In this document: in pieces, positions 23,339 to 34,385 of the stretch | How positions within the stretch are numbered: position 1 is the first letter of the stretch | How the letters are laid out: each line of letters starts with the position of its first letter | Translations under genes and position numbers: made by a program | DNA from: Neofusicoccum parvum | Lineage: Eukaryota; Ascomycota; Dothideomycetes; Botryosphaeriales; Botryosphaeriaceae | Reading direction: 5' to 3' | Assembly (NCBI GenBank): GCA_020912385.1 | Contig: CP087207.1 | Location: 1,364,001 to 1,428,000 of the forward strand | DNA: 64,000 nucleotides | Notes under the pieces: generated by a model | What the model was told of the DNA's origin: nothing | Databases searched by the model: none | Seen by the model: the letters and a program-made list of their open reading frames with translations, nothing else

Positions 23339-25862
23339 TCACTCCACAAGAATCTCCCCGTTCACCCTCAAATCCCGACTACTCGCCCCAACCCAAACGC
23401 CATACGTCCCCCTTTCCACCTTCCACTCCTGGGCCGCGGTATCCCAGTAGCTCAGATCCCGCCGGCGCAGCACAAACGATACGTCCCGGCTCTCCCCCGC
23501 CGGCACCCACACACGCTCGAAGCCGCGCAGCAGGCGCACCGGCTCGTCGGCTGCGTCCGGGTACGAGATGTAGAGCTGGGCTACCTCGTGGCCGTCACGG
23601 GGGCCGCTGTTGGTAACGGTGGTCGTAACGGTGGCGGCCGTGTCCCAGAGGTCGGCGCGGCCGCCCGGGATGCGCTGGCCGGAGGCGTAGGGAGAGGAGA
23701 GGGCGGTGGTATTAGTGTTGGCCTGAAGGGATGCGTAGGTAAAGGTGGTGTAGGAGAGACCGTGGCCGAATTCGTATCTGTCGGTGCCATTAGTGGAGGG
23801 GGCGGGAGGGTGGCGGGGTGGATACGGCACGAACCGTGGGGTGACGTTGTATTTGTCAAAGTACTTGTAATCGATGTAGTTGCCTTCAGTGAAGTTGATG
23901 ACGTCGTCCGAGGAGATCTGCACGTTATAATCGCTCGAGTTCTTGGCAATGGTGTGCACGAGGCGGCCGGATGGGTTGACGGTGCCGTACAGGACGTCGA
24001 GGATGGCGTTGCCGGACTCCTGGCCGAGCGCGCCGCCGTAGAGGACGGCGGTGACATTGGAGTGGGTGATGAAGTTGTCGACGAGTCGCGGGCCGGTGGT
24101 GTTGATCACGACGACCGTGTTGTTGCAATTTTCAGCAACGGCGTTGACGAGGCTGGGGAGGGTTAGACAGAACGATGCATAGAGCTGCGCTGACTTACTC
24201 GTCTTGGTCGGCGTTGGAGAGCTCGTCCCGGTCACCACCCTCACCGGAGTAGGCGTTCAGGAAGACGAGGCAGACGTCCTGGTTGTAGGAGTAGCCCTTG
24301 GTCGTCTGCGAAGCGGCCGTCGAGTCCTTGCTCTCCGAGCCGGCGTTCGGGCCCGCTGCGATGCCGCCAGACGAGCCGCTGGAGATGACGCTGTCGTTGA
24401 GCATGACACGCAGCATGGCGCCGTCCTCCTTTGCCCTCTCGACAAACGCGTGCTCGGGCGTGATGACGTAGAGGAACGAGCCCTGGCCACTTCCACCCAC
24501 CTGTGCCATGTGGCCCTGGAAGACAGAATCAGAGCCCTGGACCGACATCTCGGTGTTGGGGCCAATCTGGGCCGAGCCGGCGTTGACGCCGAAGAGGGCG
24601 ATCTTCTTGGGGCTCTGAAGGGGCAAGGCGTTGTTCTCGTTCTTCAGCAGGACGAGCGACGCCGCAGCATACTCGCGCGCAAGTTCGCCGTGGTTCTTGC
24701 GCGTGTCGACATGGTCACCAGCAGCGGCAAGCGCGGGGAAGCCAGCCAGATCCTGGCCGTGCTTGTACCAGCCGATGACGTTGCGAATCACCATGTCGTC
24801 AAGCCGAGCTTCGGTGAGAGAGCCGTTGCGCATGCCGGCCACGATGCTGGAGTTGGTCCAGTACGACGACGACCCATAGTCGAGACCGGCATTGGCGGAA
24901 TGGATGCCCGTCTTCTGGCCGCCGACATCGCCGAACACAAGGCCAGGGAAGCCCAGCTCGGTCTTAAGGTAGTACGCCAGCAGCTCCTGGCTCTCGCACG
25001 AGAATGTGCCGTTGACACGGTTCATGGCGCACATGACTCCCCCGAGGCCGTTCTTGATGGCATCCATGAAGCCCCACAGGTAGGTCTCGTGCAGGGCCTT
25101 GTTGTCGACGACGGCCGAGTATGCGTTTTCAGAAGCCCCGGCCGCCGCGTTGAGAGAGCCGGCCCCTTCGCGGTTGGTCTCTTGCTCGTTGAGCAGCATG
25201 TGCTTCCCACCGGGGATCACACCGGCATCGCTGATGCCCTTGGTCGCCTCGCCGAACATGATGCCGTTGAGGTATGCATCCGGTCCGTACGTCTCTCCGT
25301 TGCGGCCGCCCCATGGGGAGCGTCCGAGAGGCTGGGCGGTCGGGGCGTTGGCGAAGTTGATTCCCTTCGCCCACATCTCGGACCCAAGGCCGTAGCTCTG
25401 GTTGTAGACCAGGTCCTTGTCCCATGTCATGGCCATGGAGAGCGCGGCCGGCCAGGTCGTAACCTATGCGGAGACACGGTCAGTCACGAAACGCCTGGAT
25501 CTCGCGATTCTGGGCGGATTCCAGGGTACCCAGTAGTAGTCGAGAACAGAGGCGGAGCCATCTTTGAAGGTCAGACCGGTGAAGTTTCCTGCGCTACCGG
25601 CAGCGATGATGTCGATCTTCTCGGACGTCGAGAGAGTGTTGACGAAGCTCTGAGACTTGTCAAAAGCCTCCTGCCAGTCCCCGAGCTTGACTAGGATTTG
25701 TCAGCAAAAGGCTGCAGGCCGGAGCTGAAGCAGGAGCAGATGGGCGGTACTGGTTCCAGAAGCGAGCAGCTGGCTGGTGTAGTTTGCAGAGTAAGTCCAT
25801 GCTGCAGCGTTGCCGGACAGGACGGACACAGAGGACGCGAGAAGGAGCGTGCGGGCAACCAT
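23339..25862 (-). CDS. Secreted GH3 beta-glucosidase
   Basis: This is a glycoside hydrolase family 3 enzyme, probably releasing glucose from cellobiose or other beta-glucosides outside the cell. Four exons on the minus strand (25751-25862, 25530-25690, 24199-25463, 23339-24152) give 783 residues; introns are 60, 66 and 46 nt. A signal peptide (MVARTLLLASSVSVLSGNAAA) precedes the N-terminal barrel, which shows GINFANAPTAQPLGRSPWGGRN, KHMLLNEQE and the region of the nucleophile, Asp270 in FGDVGGQKTG (in place of the more common SDW). The second alpha/beta sandwich and the C-terminal fibronectin III-like domain (GHEVAQLYISYPD, LLRGFERVWV) follow. The family resemblance is to fungal beta-glucosidases whose nucleophile loop lacks the Trp. 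Confidence 0.92.
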
Positions 25863-27772
25863 GGTGGCCGGCCTCAGGCAGGAAAAGAGCGTGGTCTGGA
25901 AAGCTGAGCGTCTCGTGGTGGCATTGTGCAGAGCTTTTATCCTGAAGACTTGCGCGGCTCCTGCTGGAATTGTGTAGAGCGTTTGCCTCGAAGCATTGCG
26001 CGTCCGCCCACGCCTTCCGGGATTTCAGATTGATTGACGGTGGGTGTTGAGCGGGCGCGCGGCTCCAAGCCACACGGCAGCTTATTTCAAAGCTTGTCGT
26101 TTCTTGTTGCTGGAAGCGGCGAAGCTTCCGCAGCTCCACTGGTGTCCTTGCAATAGGGCGATGCCCAAAAGCGCAGCCCACGGACGGGCGGTGGCCCACA
26201 GAGACGCGTATGCCTCAGCAACCCGAGAATACGCCGCCTTCTTAAGCATCAGATACGGCGTCCGCTTAGGATTTCTCAGCCTGCCGCGACAATCCAGCCG
26301 GCCCGATGGCGACTGGCAAGCGTGACGCCGATCCAGGAGGCCGAGCCCGACTCCGCGAGCGCTTTCGGGCGCCTGGAGTGCAGACGACTTCGGAGCCAGC
26401 CAGACTCGGCGTGAGCGCTGCGGAAAGCGAGGACCACCTTCGCGCGATAAGAACCCTATCCATGGACTCGCCCCTGGCAGAGGGCCGGGATCCGAAAAGG
26501 AGCGAGAGAAACAATCCGAGACCGATACGGCTGGCGGGGGAAGGGTGACACCGGAGACGGGACGTGTGCGGAAGGCAGGCGGTGGCTGGGTCCGGGAAAA
26601 AGGAAAGGTGAAGATGGACCACGCCAGCCATCAGTGCCCGGGCTGGCCTTCTTGTGAGGCAGCCTTTGGTGGGTGTCGCAACGAGGCATGCCGTCTTGGA
26701 CAGTGGAGAGGGAAAGTGAGACGTTGAAAGAAGATTTAGCCACTCCCACTGCTTGACTAAGGCCCGCGCTCGGGCTGGCCCGGAGCCTCGGCGATCCCGA
26801 CTATCACCGAGCCTCCTCTTGGGAGGACCTCTCGGGGCATGTGCTCGGAGGAATGTTTGTATCTCGATCTGTCTGGCCACGGTTCATCAGCATCCGCGAT
26901 TCGGGCGCTGGTTCTGGGTCCTTGGCAGATGTGGGTGAGTGAGAGGAAGAGGCAGGAACAGGCTAAGAGCCGGCCTCACTTCACCCTGCGGTCCTTCTCA
27001 CCCACAACACCCGCAACATCAGCCCTCCCAACCTCCGCCTGTTGGAATCCAACACCATCATCGACGAAGCCAAGTGAAGGGTAAGTCAATATGCTGCAAC
27101 GAAACGTCACCCGGCTTCCCTGGCTAGCGCCGCAGGTTCCTCCGCCCTCGTCTTCCATGGACGACCACGCCAACAGAATGGCTCTCGCTGCCTCAATTGA
27201 ATCCGTCAAAAAATGCCCATGGACAGTTTGAGGCGGCCGTCGAGCCACACCAATTCGAACCTCGCATGAAAACCACTGCCAATCTCGAACGAGCGAGCAA
27301 CCTTGAGCGAGACTGTGCTACTCTGTCGCCACGCCGTCTACGTAACTCAACACGAGCAATTGCCTGGTCCGCATCTCGGAGACCTTTGCGGTCAGGAAAC
27401 TCAAGCTACGCTCAAAGCCCTGGTGCGTCGCGTTCCACTGAAGCTGAAGACCTCGCTCCGGCGCTCTCGAAGGGCAAATGGCGTTGTGCGATCTGACCGG
27501 TCTTACATCTACACGGCAAGTTCCATGCACGCAAGTATTGGAAAACATGCACCCGTCGGCATTCCTCGATGCAAGCGGTGATGTTGGTGAGGCGCCAGCG
27601 TCACCAGTGTCACCAGTGGCCAAATGTCTCGTATTTAGACACCAATCCTTCGTCCTCGTACTAGTTATAGTGTACCACTCCGCACTCGCTTCCGCCAGCC
27701 CCACGCCGCCATCTCTTTGCTCTCGTCGGCCTCCCCGAATGAGTCTCTTGGCCAACACCTGGCCTCCTCGAA
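25863..27772. other. Divergent intergenic region
   Basis: These 1.9 kb separate the beta-glucosidase start from the membrane-protein start. Several short open frames exist, but none has a credible domain or splice pattern. The 3' part (27,000-27,770) looks like leader sequence of the membrane-protein gene, with a possible donor GGTAAGTCA near 27080. Confidence 0.45.
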
Positions 27773-29002
27773 ATGACAGGCACTCTTGTACCGCCCGGAT
27801 GGAAATTCTATGAAGTGACGCCCTCCGAGCTGGCCATCGTCAGCATCGTGTGGGGGTTTACGCTCGGCTGGTCGGTGTTCGCCGCCGGAACCGCCATCAG
27901 GCAGACTCTGCAGACCCGGCAGCGGAAAAAGCGTATCACGACGTACATTGCCATGGTCTGGGCCGAGCTGATTGTCAGCTTCGTCATCGGCTTCTTCGGC
28001 TGGTTTTTCATGATGGGCATGATTCCGCCAAGGTGAGGAACGCAGCAGCCTGAGTGGTGCATGCACTTCACTAACACAAGCTGTCCTTGCTTGTGCAGCT
28101 TCGAGTTCTTCTTCTTCGTGCTCGTCTTCTGGGTGGTCCAGGTCCAGGTCATCCTGCAGATCATCGTCAACCGCGTGGGCCTGCTCCTGCCCGACAAGCG
28201 CTTCGTGCGCAACATGAAGTGGACCGTCGTCGTCTACGTGGGCATCATCAACGTCAGCGTGTTTTGCATTTGGCTGCCCGCGCAGTTGCAGCGTTCCGAG
28301 ACCTACGTCCGCGTCAACCATGTCTGGGACCGCGTCACGAAAGCACTCTTCCTCCTCGTCGATGCAGCCCTCAACTGGTACTTCCTGTACATGGTCCACC
28401 GCGACCTGATTGCAAATGGCCTGCACAAGTACACGAAGCTTTTCTGGACCAACGCCACCATGGCCATCATTTCCGTCTTTATGGACGTACGTTCCCCCAT
28501 GCCCTCGCAAAACCGAAGCCTGTGATATTCCAAGCTGACTGGCCACTCTATCGTCCGAAAGGTTGCCATTATCCTCTCCATGTTTTTCAAGAACCCCTTT
28601 GTCTACGTGCAATTTCATCCCCTTGCCTACCAGATCAAACTCTCCATCGAAATGTCCCTCGCAGACCTCATCGCCAAGGTCGTCCGCGCCTCGCATGAAA
28701 TCACGGAAACCCATGATTTTGGCAGCAGCGCGGTCAGCGGCCCCACCGATGACTGGAGGAATGCACGCCTCACAGTCGACGGCCCGGGCCCCTCCGGATG
28801 TAGCATCGGCGCCCACGGAGCAGAGCAGACAGCGCTGGAGCAAGGACGTCTAAACGGCCACGCAGGCGCGCCGACTATATGGCACGTACAGGATGGATCT
28901 TCTGGGGTTGTGGAGATGGACTCTACGCATGATGTTGCGCCGCCGCAGTACCGGGCGGATGGGAGTTCAACGAGGTCGTTACGCATTAGGAGCGATATGT
29001 AA
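27773..29002 (+). CDS. Fungal multi-pass integral membrane protein
   Basis: Three exons (27773-28032, 28099-28486, 28562-29002) give 362 residues. About seven hydrophobic helices occupy residues 15-275: ELAIVSIVWGFTLGWSVFAA, VWAELIVSFVIGFFGWFFMM, FFFFVLVFWVVQVQVILQI, WTVVVYVGIINVSVFCIWL, ALFLLVDAALNWYFLYMV, TNATMAIISVFMDVAIILSM and possibly FKNPFVYVQFHPLAYQIKLS. The C-terminal 90 residues are polar and Ser/Gly-rich, probably cytosolic. The layout resembles the rhodopsin-like fungal membrane proteins of unknown ligand, but I see no motif that fixes a family. The second intron uses an AAAG acceptor at 28561, about 21 nt after a GCTGACT branch site. It sits directly beside the repeat island. Confidence 0.85.
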
Positions 29003-29031
29003 AGCAATATAGTAATTAATTGGATTGTTTT

Positions 29032-29092
29032 ATTTATATATATATTTATTTGTGTTTAACGTCCATGTGGAGTCTAAGACTATTATAGACGG
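29032..29092 (-). mobile_element. LINE family B, 3' end remnant
   Basis: A tail-like AT stretch (TTTATTTG) is followed by AACGTCCATGTGGAG and GACTATTATAGACGGG, which match the 3' end of the long family B copy at 34,386. Similarity stops after about 50 bp, so this is a tiny 5'-truncated insertion, read on the minus strand. It marks the left edge of the island. Confidence 0.7.
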
Positions 29093-29289
29093 GTACCATA
29101 AGAGCACTACTAAGGGGTTTAGGAGGGGGGTAACGGGCTGGAATAGTGGTTAACCCTTTCTACTATTACAGCTTAGGCTGAACACACTCAACAGTTTGCT
29201 TTTTAAGCGGGAAATTAACAAATAAAATGAGGGAAGGAGTATTAGGGTAATTTAGTAGGAAATTAAACAAAGGGGAAAAAAGGGGGGGG

Positions 29290-29930
29290 TTTAGGTCTAG
29301 AATTGGGGGGGAGGGTCTCCGCGTACAACCTACACAAAAGTTTGTCCAGTTTGCGCGTAGGTTATATTATAAAATGCTTTAGATGCTGTATTAGCGGCGT
29401 GCTTAGCCGCTCTTATCGTGGTTCCCAAAATAGACAAGGTAAAATTAAGCCTCCCCTTTTCCATATATTTGCAAAAGACCTCTAGGAGGTCTAGTAGACG
29501 CAATTCCTGGTCTTGGTCCGTCGATTTTTCAATTACCTAGCAGACAAGGTCCCTAGCAGCTAGTAGGACATCTTGGGAATTCGAAAATTCCGGCAATTGG
29601 GGCCTAAACGGCCTATTTTCTGGGACTGGAGGGACTTCAGTCAGGTTTTGTTGGGGGTTGGTCGAATTTTGAGTAGGATTAGGCCTGTTAGACCTTTTTC
29701 CTGGGACTAGAGGGATTTCAGTCGAGATTTGGCGCGTAGGTTGGATATGGATTGGCGGGTTAGGCCTATTTCCTGGGACTGGAGGGATCCTAGTCGGGTT
29801 TTGGCGCGCAAATTAAGTCGAATTAGGCTAGTTAGGCCTAATTTCCGGGAGGAGAGGGCTTTCAGGCGAGATTTGGCGATTTTGCTGAAAGAATTTAGAA
29901 AAAGGCACGGTTTTGCGCTAGATTCCTGGA
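29290..29930 (+). mobile_element. Repeat family X, copy 1 (least mutated)
   Basis: This block is similar to 30,840-31,400 and 33,060-34,150. It carries a relic plus-strand frame (frame of base 29,612) that reads through four imperfect units starting at 29,612, 29,693, 29,765 and 29,837 (spacing 81, 72 and 72 bp). The units encode RPIFWDWRDFS-, RPFSWD-, RPISWDWRDPS- and RPNFREERAF-like segments, so the protein had a repeat of about 24 residues rich in Trp and Arg. Stops in the frame (for example TAG after SWD near 29,708) fall where the sister units have TGG, so they are explained by RIP. What this protein did, and whether X is a gag-like part of a larger element, is unknown. Confidence 0.65.
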
Positions 29931-30529
29931 GCAAGGCGGGCGGTAGGGGTCTTGGTAGGTCTTGGAGGGGGCGGCGTAATCTCCCTAGTCCGCTTCTGGC
30001 CGCTAGGACCAGGGGTGGGGGTAGGGGGGTCGCTGTCGAGGTCCATTTCCTGGGAGGGGTCCTGGGGGGGCCTAGGGATCGCTAGTAGGGGGTCGAGTGA
30101 GTCGGCAAGGGCCTGGAATCGACTGCCCGTCGCCTGGGGGGTTGCTGGGGGGTAGGGATAGTTGGGAATTCCTGCTTGTAGGCCTGGCAGGCCTCTAGGA
30201 GGTCTAATCCTTAGCGCGCTCAGTGGTTAACCTGGGCATCTAAGGGGTCCTTCCTATTTGAGACTAGGTGCGTAACCTACTGCCTAAATAGGCGTAGGGT
30301 GCCTTCCGTATGTTAGGCTATTTTGCCGGCTAGCTGAGCGCCGGTCTCGGCGTGTAATTGGGCCGGTTTACGCGAATTTTTTGTTGAAAAGGGGCGCGTC
30401 GCTCGAGGATTAAGAGGAAGGTTGGGAAAGGAAAACCGCAATAACTCGACAGCGCGCGGTCGGCACGCGCTGCTGTTTAAAGGACGGGTTGCAGCGTAGC
30501 TGCTTTACCCGGTCTGCGAGTTTGAGCCA

Positions 30530-31404
30530 AATCGAGGGGGGGGGGGGGTCGGTTTGGTTGGTTGAGTGTGGTGTTACATTGAAGTTAGGGGTCGTGGTAA
30601 GAAGGTAATTACCCCTAGAGGTAAGGGTAATAGAGGTGACTATAGGGGTAGTCGCGCTTTTTTCCTAAAATGCCCTATTAAAGGCGTCCTATACCTACTA
30701 GAGTGAGAAATCTAGTATAGATTTAGGCATAACTAGGATAATCTAGTATAATGTAAGATATTTTCTAATTAACCTAGTAGGTATAGAAGTCTTCTAGGAA
30801 GTTAGAAGGGTCTAAATAGAGAGGACTAGACCTAGAATTAGAGTAGGGGGAGGGAATTACTATATACTATCTACATAAACAATTGTTTAGATTATATATA
30901 GGTTATTTTATAGAATACTTTAATTACTATATTAGCTACGTGCTTAACCACTCTTATTACTATTCCTAAGATAGATAGGGTAAAATTAAGCCTCTTCTTT
31001 TCTATATATTTATAAAAGACCTCTAGTAGGTCTAGTAGGCACGATTCCTGGTGTTGTTTGATTGATTTTTTAATTACCTAGCGGACTAGATCTCTAGTAG
31101 CGAGTAGGGTATCTTGGTAATTCGAAAATTCCGGCAATTAGGACCTAATTAGCCTATTTTCCAGGACTAGAGGGACTTTAGTTAGGTTATAACGGGGTAT
31201 ATTTAAGGTTTAGGTCGGATATTATATAGAATTGGGCGGGTTAGGCCTATTTCCTAGGACTAGAGTGATTTTAATCGAATTTTAGCGCGTAAATTAGGTG
31301 TAAATAGGCTGTTCAGGTCTAGTTTCTAGGACTAGAGGGCTTTTAGGTAAGATTTAGTAATTTTACTAAAGGAATTTAGAAAAGAGTACTGTTTCATGCT
31401 GGAT
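30530..31404 (+). mobile_element. Repeat family X, copy 2 (heavily RIP-mutated)
   Basis: About 870 bp match copy 3 in the same orientation, beginning at a G-run (30,535) and running through the tandem-unit block (CCTATTTYC-type units near 31,150-31,340). Nearly all CTGG and CCAG sites seen in copy 1 read CTAG here. The copy is cut at about 31,404 by a family B fragment. Confidence 0.65.
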
Positions 31405-31895
31405 ACTATAAGTACTATAAGTCTAGCATACTACTATATATAAATTAGACTAAGTATTAAGTAATAGTAGGAGGAGAGACTATTAAAAGCTAAAGAGAAC
31501 TCGAAACCTTAAGCCTATATAAACACCTTTAATTGGAAGGTAAGGAAGAGGATTAATATCCCCCCTATAGAGTGGGAAATTGCCTTAGCTTTTATCCAAC
31601 TAAAGTTAGGGCACGGCTACTTTAAGTCCTATTTATACCGCTTTAATTGAGTAGAAAACGAGCTGTATAAGTGTTTCGGTAACTTGATTTAAATACCACA
31701 CCACCTATTAACTATTTGCCCTTTATATACTCTTTCTAGGAAGGAACTAAAAGAGTAATTAAATAATAGAGACCCCTTAAGTAAGAGTACCATTTCTTTT
31801 AGAAAATTAAAATATATCTAGCCCCTATATAGAAAGGACCTAGTCCCGTCTATAATAGTCTTAGACTCTATATGGACGTTAAATATAAATAAATA
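31405..31895 (+). mobile_element. LINE family B, 5'-truncated fragment
   Basis: Plus-strand sequence matches the last 150 codons and 3' tail of the longer family B copy (34,386-36,500). The relic frame encodes KPYINTFNWKVRKRINIPP-like and FIQLKLGHGYFKSYLYRFN-like segments with several stops and ends in GGACGTTAAATATAAATAAAT. It is inserted in, or directly follows, X copy 2. Confidence 0.7.
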
Positions 31896-32713
31896 GAGGG
31901 AAGCTGCTTGAGGGGATAGTGAACTCCCTCCTTAGTAGCTGCCCACCTAATGCACAGAAACTACCACAGAGGACCCAACTCCGCATGGCAATAAGGGAGC
32001 AGTGGAAAAAGAGGTGGACAGAGCAAACCAGGCAGGAGGGGATGCCAGTAGCCCAGAGTTCACCCTGGAACCCAAAGATCAGGCAACTACACAGTGGCCT
32101 CCTGAAACCACAGAGTACACTCCTTACCCTGCTGAGAACAAAACATATTGGACTGGAGGACTACCTCTCTAGACGCAAGGTGCCAGACCATCCAAGCCCT
32201 GCATGCCCATGCGGCTGGTACAGACAAACTCCAAAGCATATCCTCTTGTTCTGTCCTCACTTCTAAGCAGGCAGAGCCCAGATGCTTTATAAAGCTCAAA
32301 CCACAGACTACCGCACTCTGCTGACAATAAAGAAAGGAGTCTATGCGGCCACAGAGTGGTTTCTAAAGCTGGGGCTGCTAGGCCAATTTAGCCTAGCGAA
32401 GGAAATGGACCAGGAAAACCAAGAGGACCAGGAGGACCCAGTGGACTAAGGAGACTAGGATGGAATGAGAGAGCTAGGAATTAATACCTAGGGTAATTAT
32501 AGGACTGCCACAGCAGCCACTACTGGTAAGTAGAAGAACGGGAAAAGAAGGGGTAACGCACCCAACATAAAGAGAGGAGAGGTTTTCTACCTAGGAAAGG
32601 TTTTCCCCCTCGTGTAAACTACTATAGATAGCCTACCCCGCATGGACCCGTAAGGGAGCTAAATCGGGAAGAAAATGAATTTATTTATTTATTTATTTAT
32701 AAATAAATAAATA
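31896..32713 (+). mobile_element. LINE family A, copy 1 (Tad1-like, 5'-truncated)
   Basis: This is the 3' part of a non-LTR retrotransposon. A frame at 31,919-32,266 encodes the C-terminal zinc-knuckle-like motif of Tad1-type ORF2 (CPCGWYRQTPKHILLFCPHF). It then hits TAA where the family A copy at 33,157 reads CAA, a C-to-T change in CpA context. The frame would otherwise continue through TTDYRTLLTIKKG and EWFLKLGLLGQFSLA. The element ends with CATGGACCCGTAAGGGAGCT and a (TTTA)n tail that runs into an inverted (TAAA)n stretch at 32,701. RIP damage is light. Confidence 0.75.
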
Positions 32714-33141
32714 TACTAGATACTAGGAACTAGGCGCGCCTAGGGACGCCTAGTAGAGACCTAAAGAGGGGGAGGGGGATTTAGTTAGTCGAGTTTTTTT
32801 AATATTAGTAGGGGTTATAGTAAGAAGATAATTAACTCTAAGCATAAGGGTAATAAAGATAACTATAGGGGTAGTTATACCTTTTTCCTAAGATACCCTA
32901 TTAAAAGTATTCTATATCTACTAGGGATAGAGGTCTAGTATTAATATAGACATGACTAAGATAATCTAGTATGATTTAAGATCTTTCCTAATTACCCTAG
33001 TAGGTATAGGGGCCTTCTAGAGAGTAAGAGGGGTTTAAATAGAAAGAACCTAGGTCTAGAATTAGATAGAAAGATTAGACCTAGTTACTTATATATAGGT
33101 TAAGCCCCTAGCTCTTTTAGTAACTATATTAGTAGTATATT

Positions 33142-33156
33142 TAATTTACTATATTA
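33142..33156. repeat. Target-site duplication, left copy
   Basis: The 15-mer TAATTTACTATATTA occurs here and again, perfectly, at 33,658-33,672, exactly flanking the minus-strand family A insertion. Confidence 0.85.
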
Positions 33157-33657
33157 GATAGATAGATAGATAAATTCATTTCTTCCCGATATAGCTCCCT
33201 TACGGGTCCATGCGGGGTTGGCTATCTGTAGTTATTTTACACGAGGGGGAAAACCTTTTCGCCTGGCAAAAACCCCTCCTCTCGATCTGGGCATGATGTC
33301 TAATTCTGGTTCTGTTTTCCCTTCTTACCGGTAGCGGCTGCTGTGGCAGCCCTACATTCACCTACTAGCCCTATCCCTTCAGTCCTTATCCTCGTAGTTG
33401 TCCGGGTCCGAGTAGTCCTGGTGGTCCTCCTGGTTCCTCTTCCTGGCTGTCCTCCTGGATTAATTCCCTGGCCAGGCTAAACTGCTTGAGCAGCCCTAGG
33501 CGTAAGAACCAGTCTGTTGCTGCTTTGACTCCCTTTTTTGTAGAGAGAAGGGAGCGGTAGTCTGTAGTTTCCGCCTTTTGGAGCATCTGTGCCCTACCCT
33601 GTTGGAAGTGGGGGCAGAAGAGGAGGATGTGCTTTGGGGTTTGCCTATGCCAGCCGC
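33157..33657 (-). mobile_element. LINE family A, copy 2 (young insertion with target-site duplication)
   Basis: A 501-bp 5'-truncated insertion on the minus strand has a (TATC)n-like tail at 33,157-33,172. Its frame (about 33,657 down to 33,386) reads from the zinc-knuckle motif RQTPKHILLFCPHF without a stop through AETTDYRSLLSTKKG and DWFLRLGLLKQFSLARE to an acidic Pro/Gly-rich end. It keeps CCAG and CTGG sites, so it escaped most RIP, although its host, X copy 3, is saturated with changes. The insertion therefore post-dates RIP of the host copy. Confidence 0.85.
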
Positions 33658-33672
33658 TAATTTACTATATTA
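33658..33672. repeat. Target-site duplication, right copy
   Basis: This is the second copy of TAATTTACTATATTA. X copy 3 resumes directly after it (ATAGTTCCTAAAATAGATAA), in register with X copies 1 and 2. Confidence 0.85.
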
Positions 33673-34385
33673 TAGTTCCTAAAATAGATAAGGTAAAATT
33701 AAGTCTTCTCTTTTCTATATATTTATAAAAGACTTCTAATAGGTCTAGTAGGCGTGATTCCTAGTATTAGTTGGTTAATTTTTTAATTACCTAGTATATA
33801 ATATCCCCCAAAGTGGGTAGGGCATCTTAGGAATTTAAAAATTCTAGCAATTAGAATCTAAATAGCCTATTTCCTAGGATTGGAGGGACTTTAGTCAGGT
33901 ATAAGGGCGGTAATTGGGTAGGAGTAGGCTGGTTAGGCCTATTTCCTGGGACCAGAGGGATTTTAGTCGAGGTTTAGCGTAGGGTGGTCGAGTTTTAAGT
34001 AGTATTAGGCGGGTAAGGCCTATTTCCTAGGCTTAGAGGGATCTTAGTCAAGTTTTAGAGCGTAAATTAAATGGGAATAGGTTGATTAGGCTTAGTTTCT
34101 AGAACAAGAGGGCTTCTAGGTAAAATTTAGCGATCTTACTAAAGCTAGACCTACTATTAGGTCTTGTAAAAGGAGATTCAAGCCTGTTACTAATATTAAG
34201 CGGGTTCTTATATTTCTATACTAAGGATCCTACTTCTCTTTAGAGGGTCTTCTCTATATAATAGGGGTATATAGTATATAATAGAGGTAAGTATTATATG
34301 GAAGAAGCGCCCCTCTATTACTCTAATCCTAGGTGCCGTTAGTATCTCGCTTTCCTAGTATAGTAATACGGTCTAATCGATGCTA

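Larger units (their letters stand above)
32765..34150 (+). mobile_element. Repeat family X, copy 3, interrupted by a LINE
   Basis: This copy parallels copy 2 in order and orientation but is split by the family A insertion at 33,157-33,657. Without the insert and duplicated target site it is about 870 bp, as in copy 2. It is heavily RIP-mutated. Confidence 0.65.

Noticed and set aside
24204..25694. 496-codon plus-strand open frame opposite the GH3 gene
   Set aside because: It crosses introns of the real gene and has no domain.
26266..26880. 204-codon minus-strand open frame between the GH3 and membrane-protein genes
   Set aside because: Arg/Ser/Pro-rich translation without domain, start context or splice partners; probably chance.
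28535..28561. Alternative CAAG acceptor in intron 2 of the membrane-protein gene, adding nine residues in frame
   Set aside because: It would place the likely branch site GCTGACT inside the exon; the AAAG acceptor lies at a normal distance behind it and gives a continuous hydrophobic helix.
30530..34150. X copies 2 and 3 as the two LTRs of one retrotransposon
   Set aside because: They are direct repeats of similar length, but the DNA between them is 5'-truncated LINE sequence, there is no gag-pol, tRNA primer site or polypurine tract, and X itself carries a coding relic.
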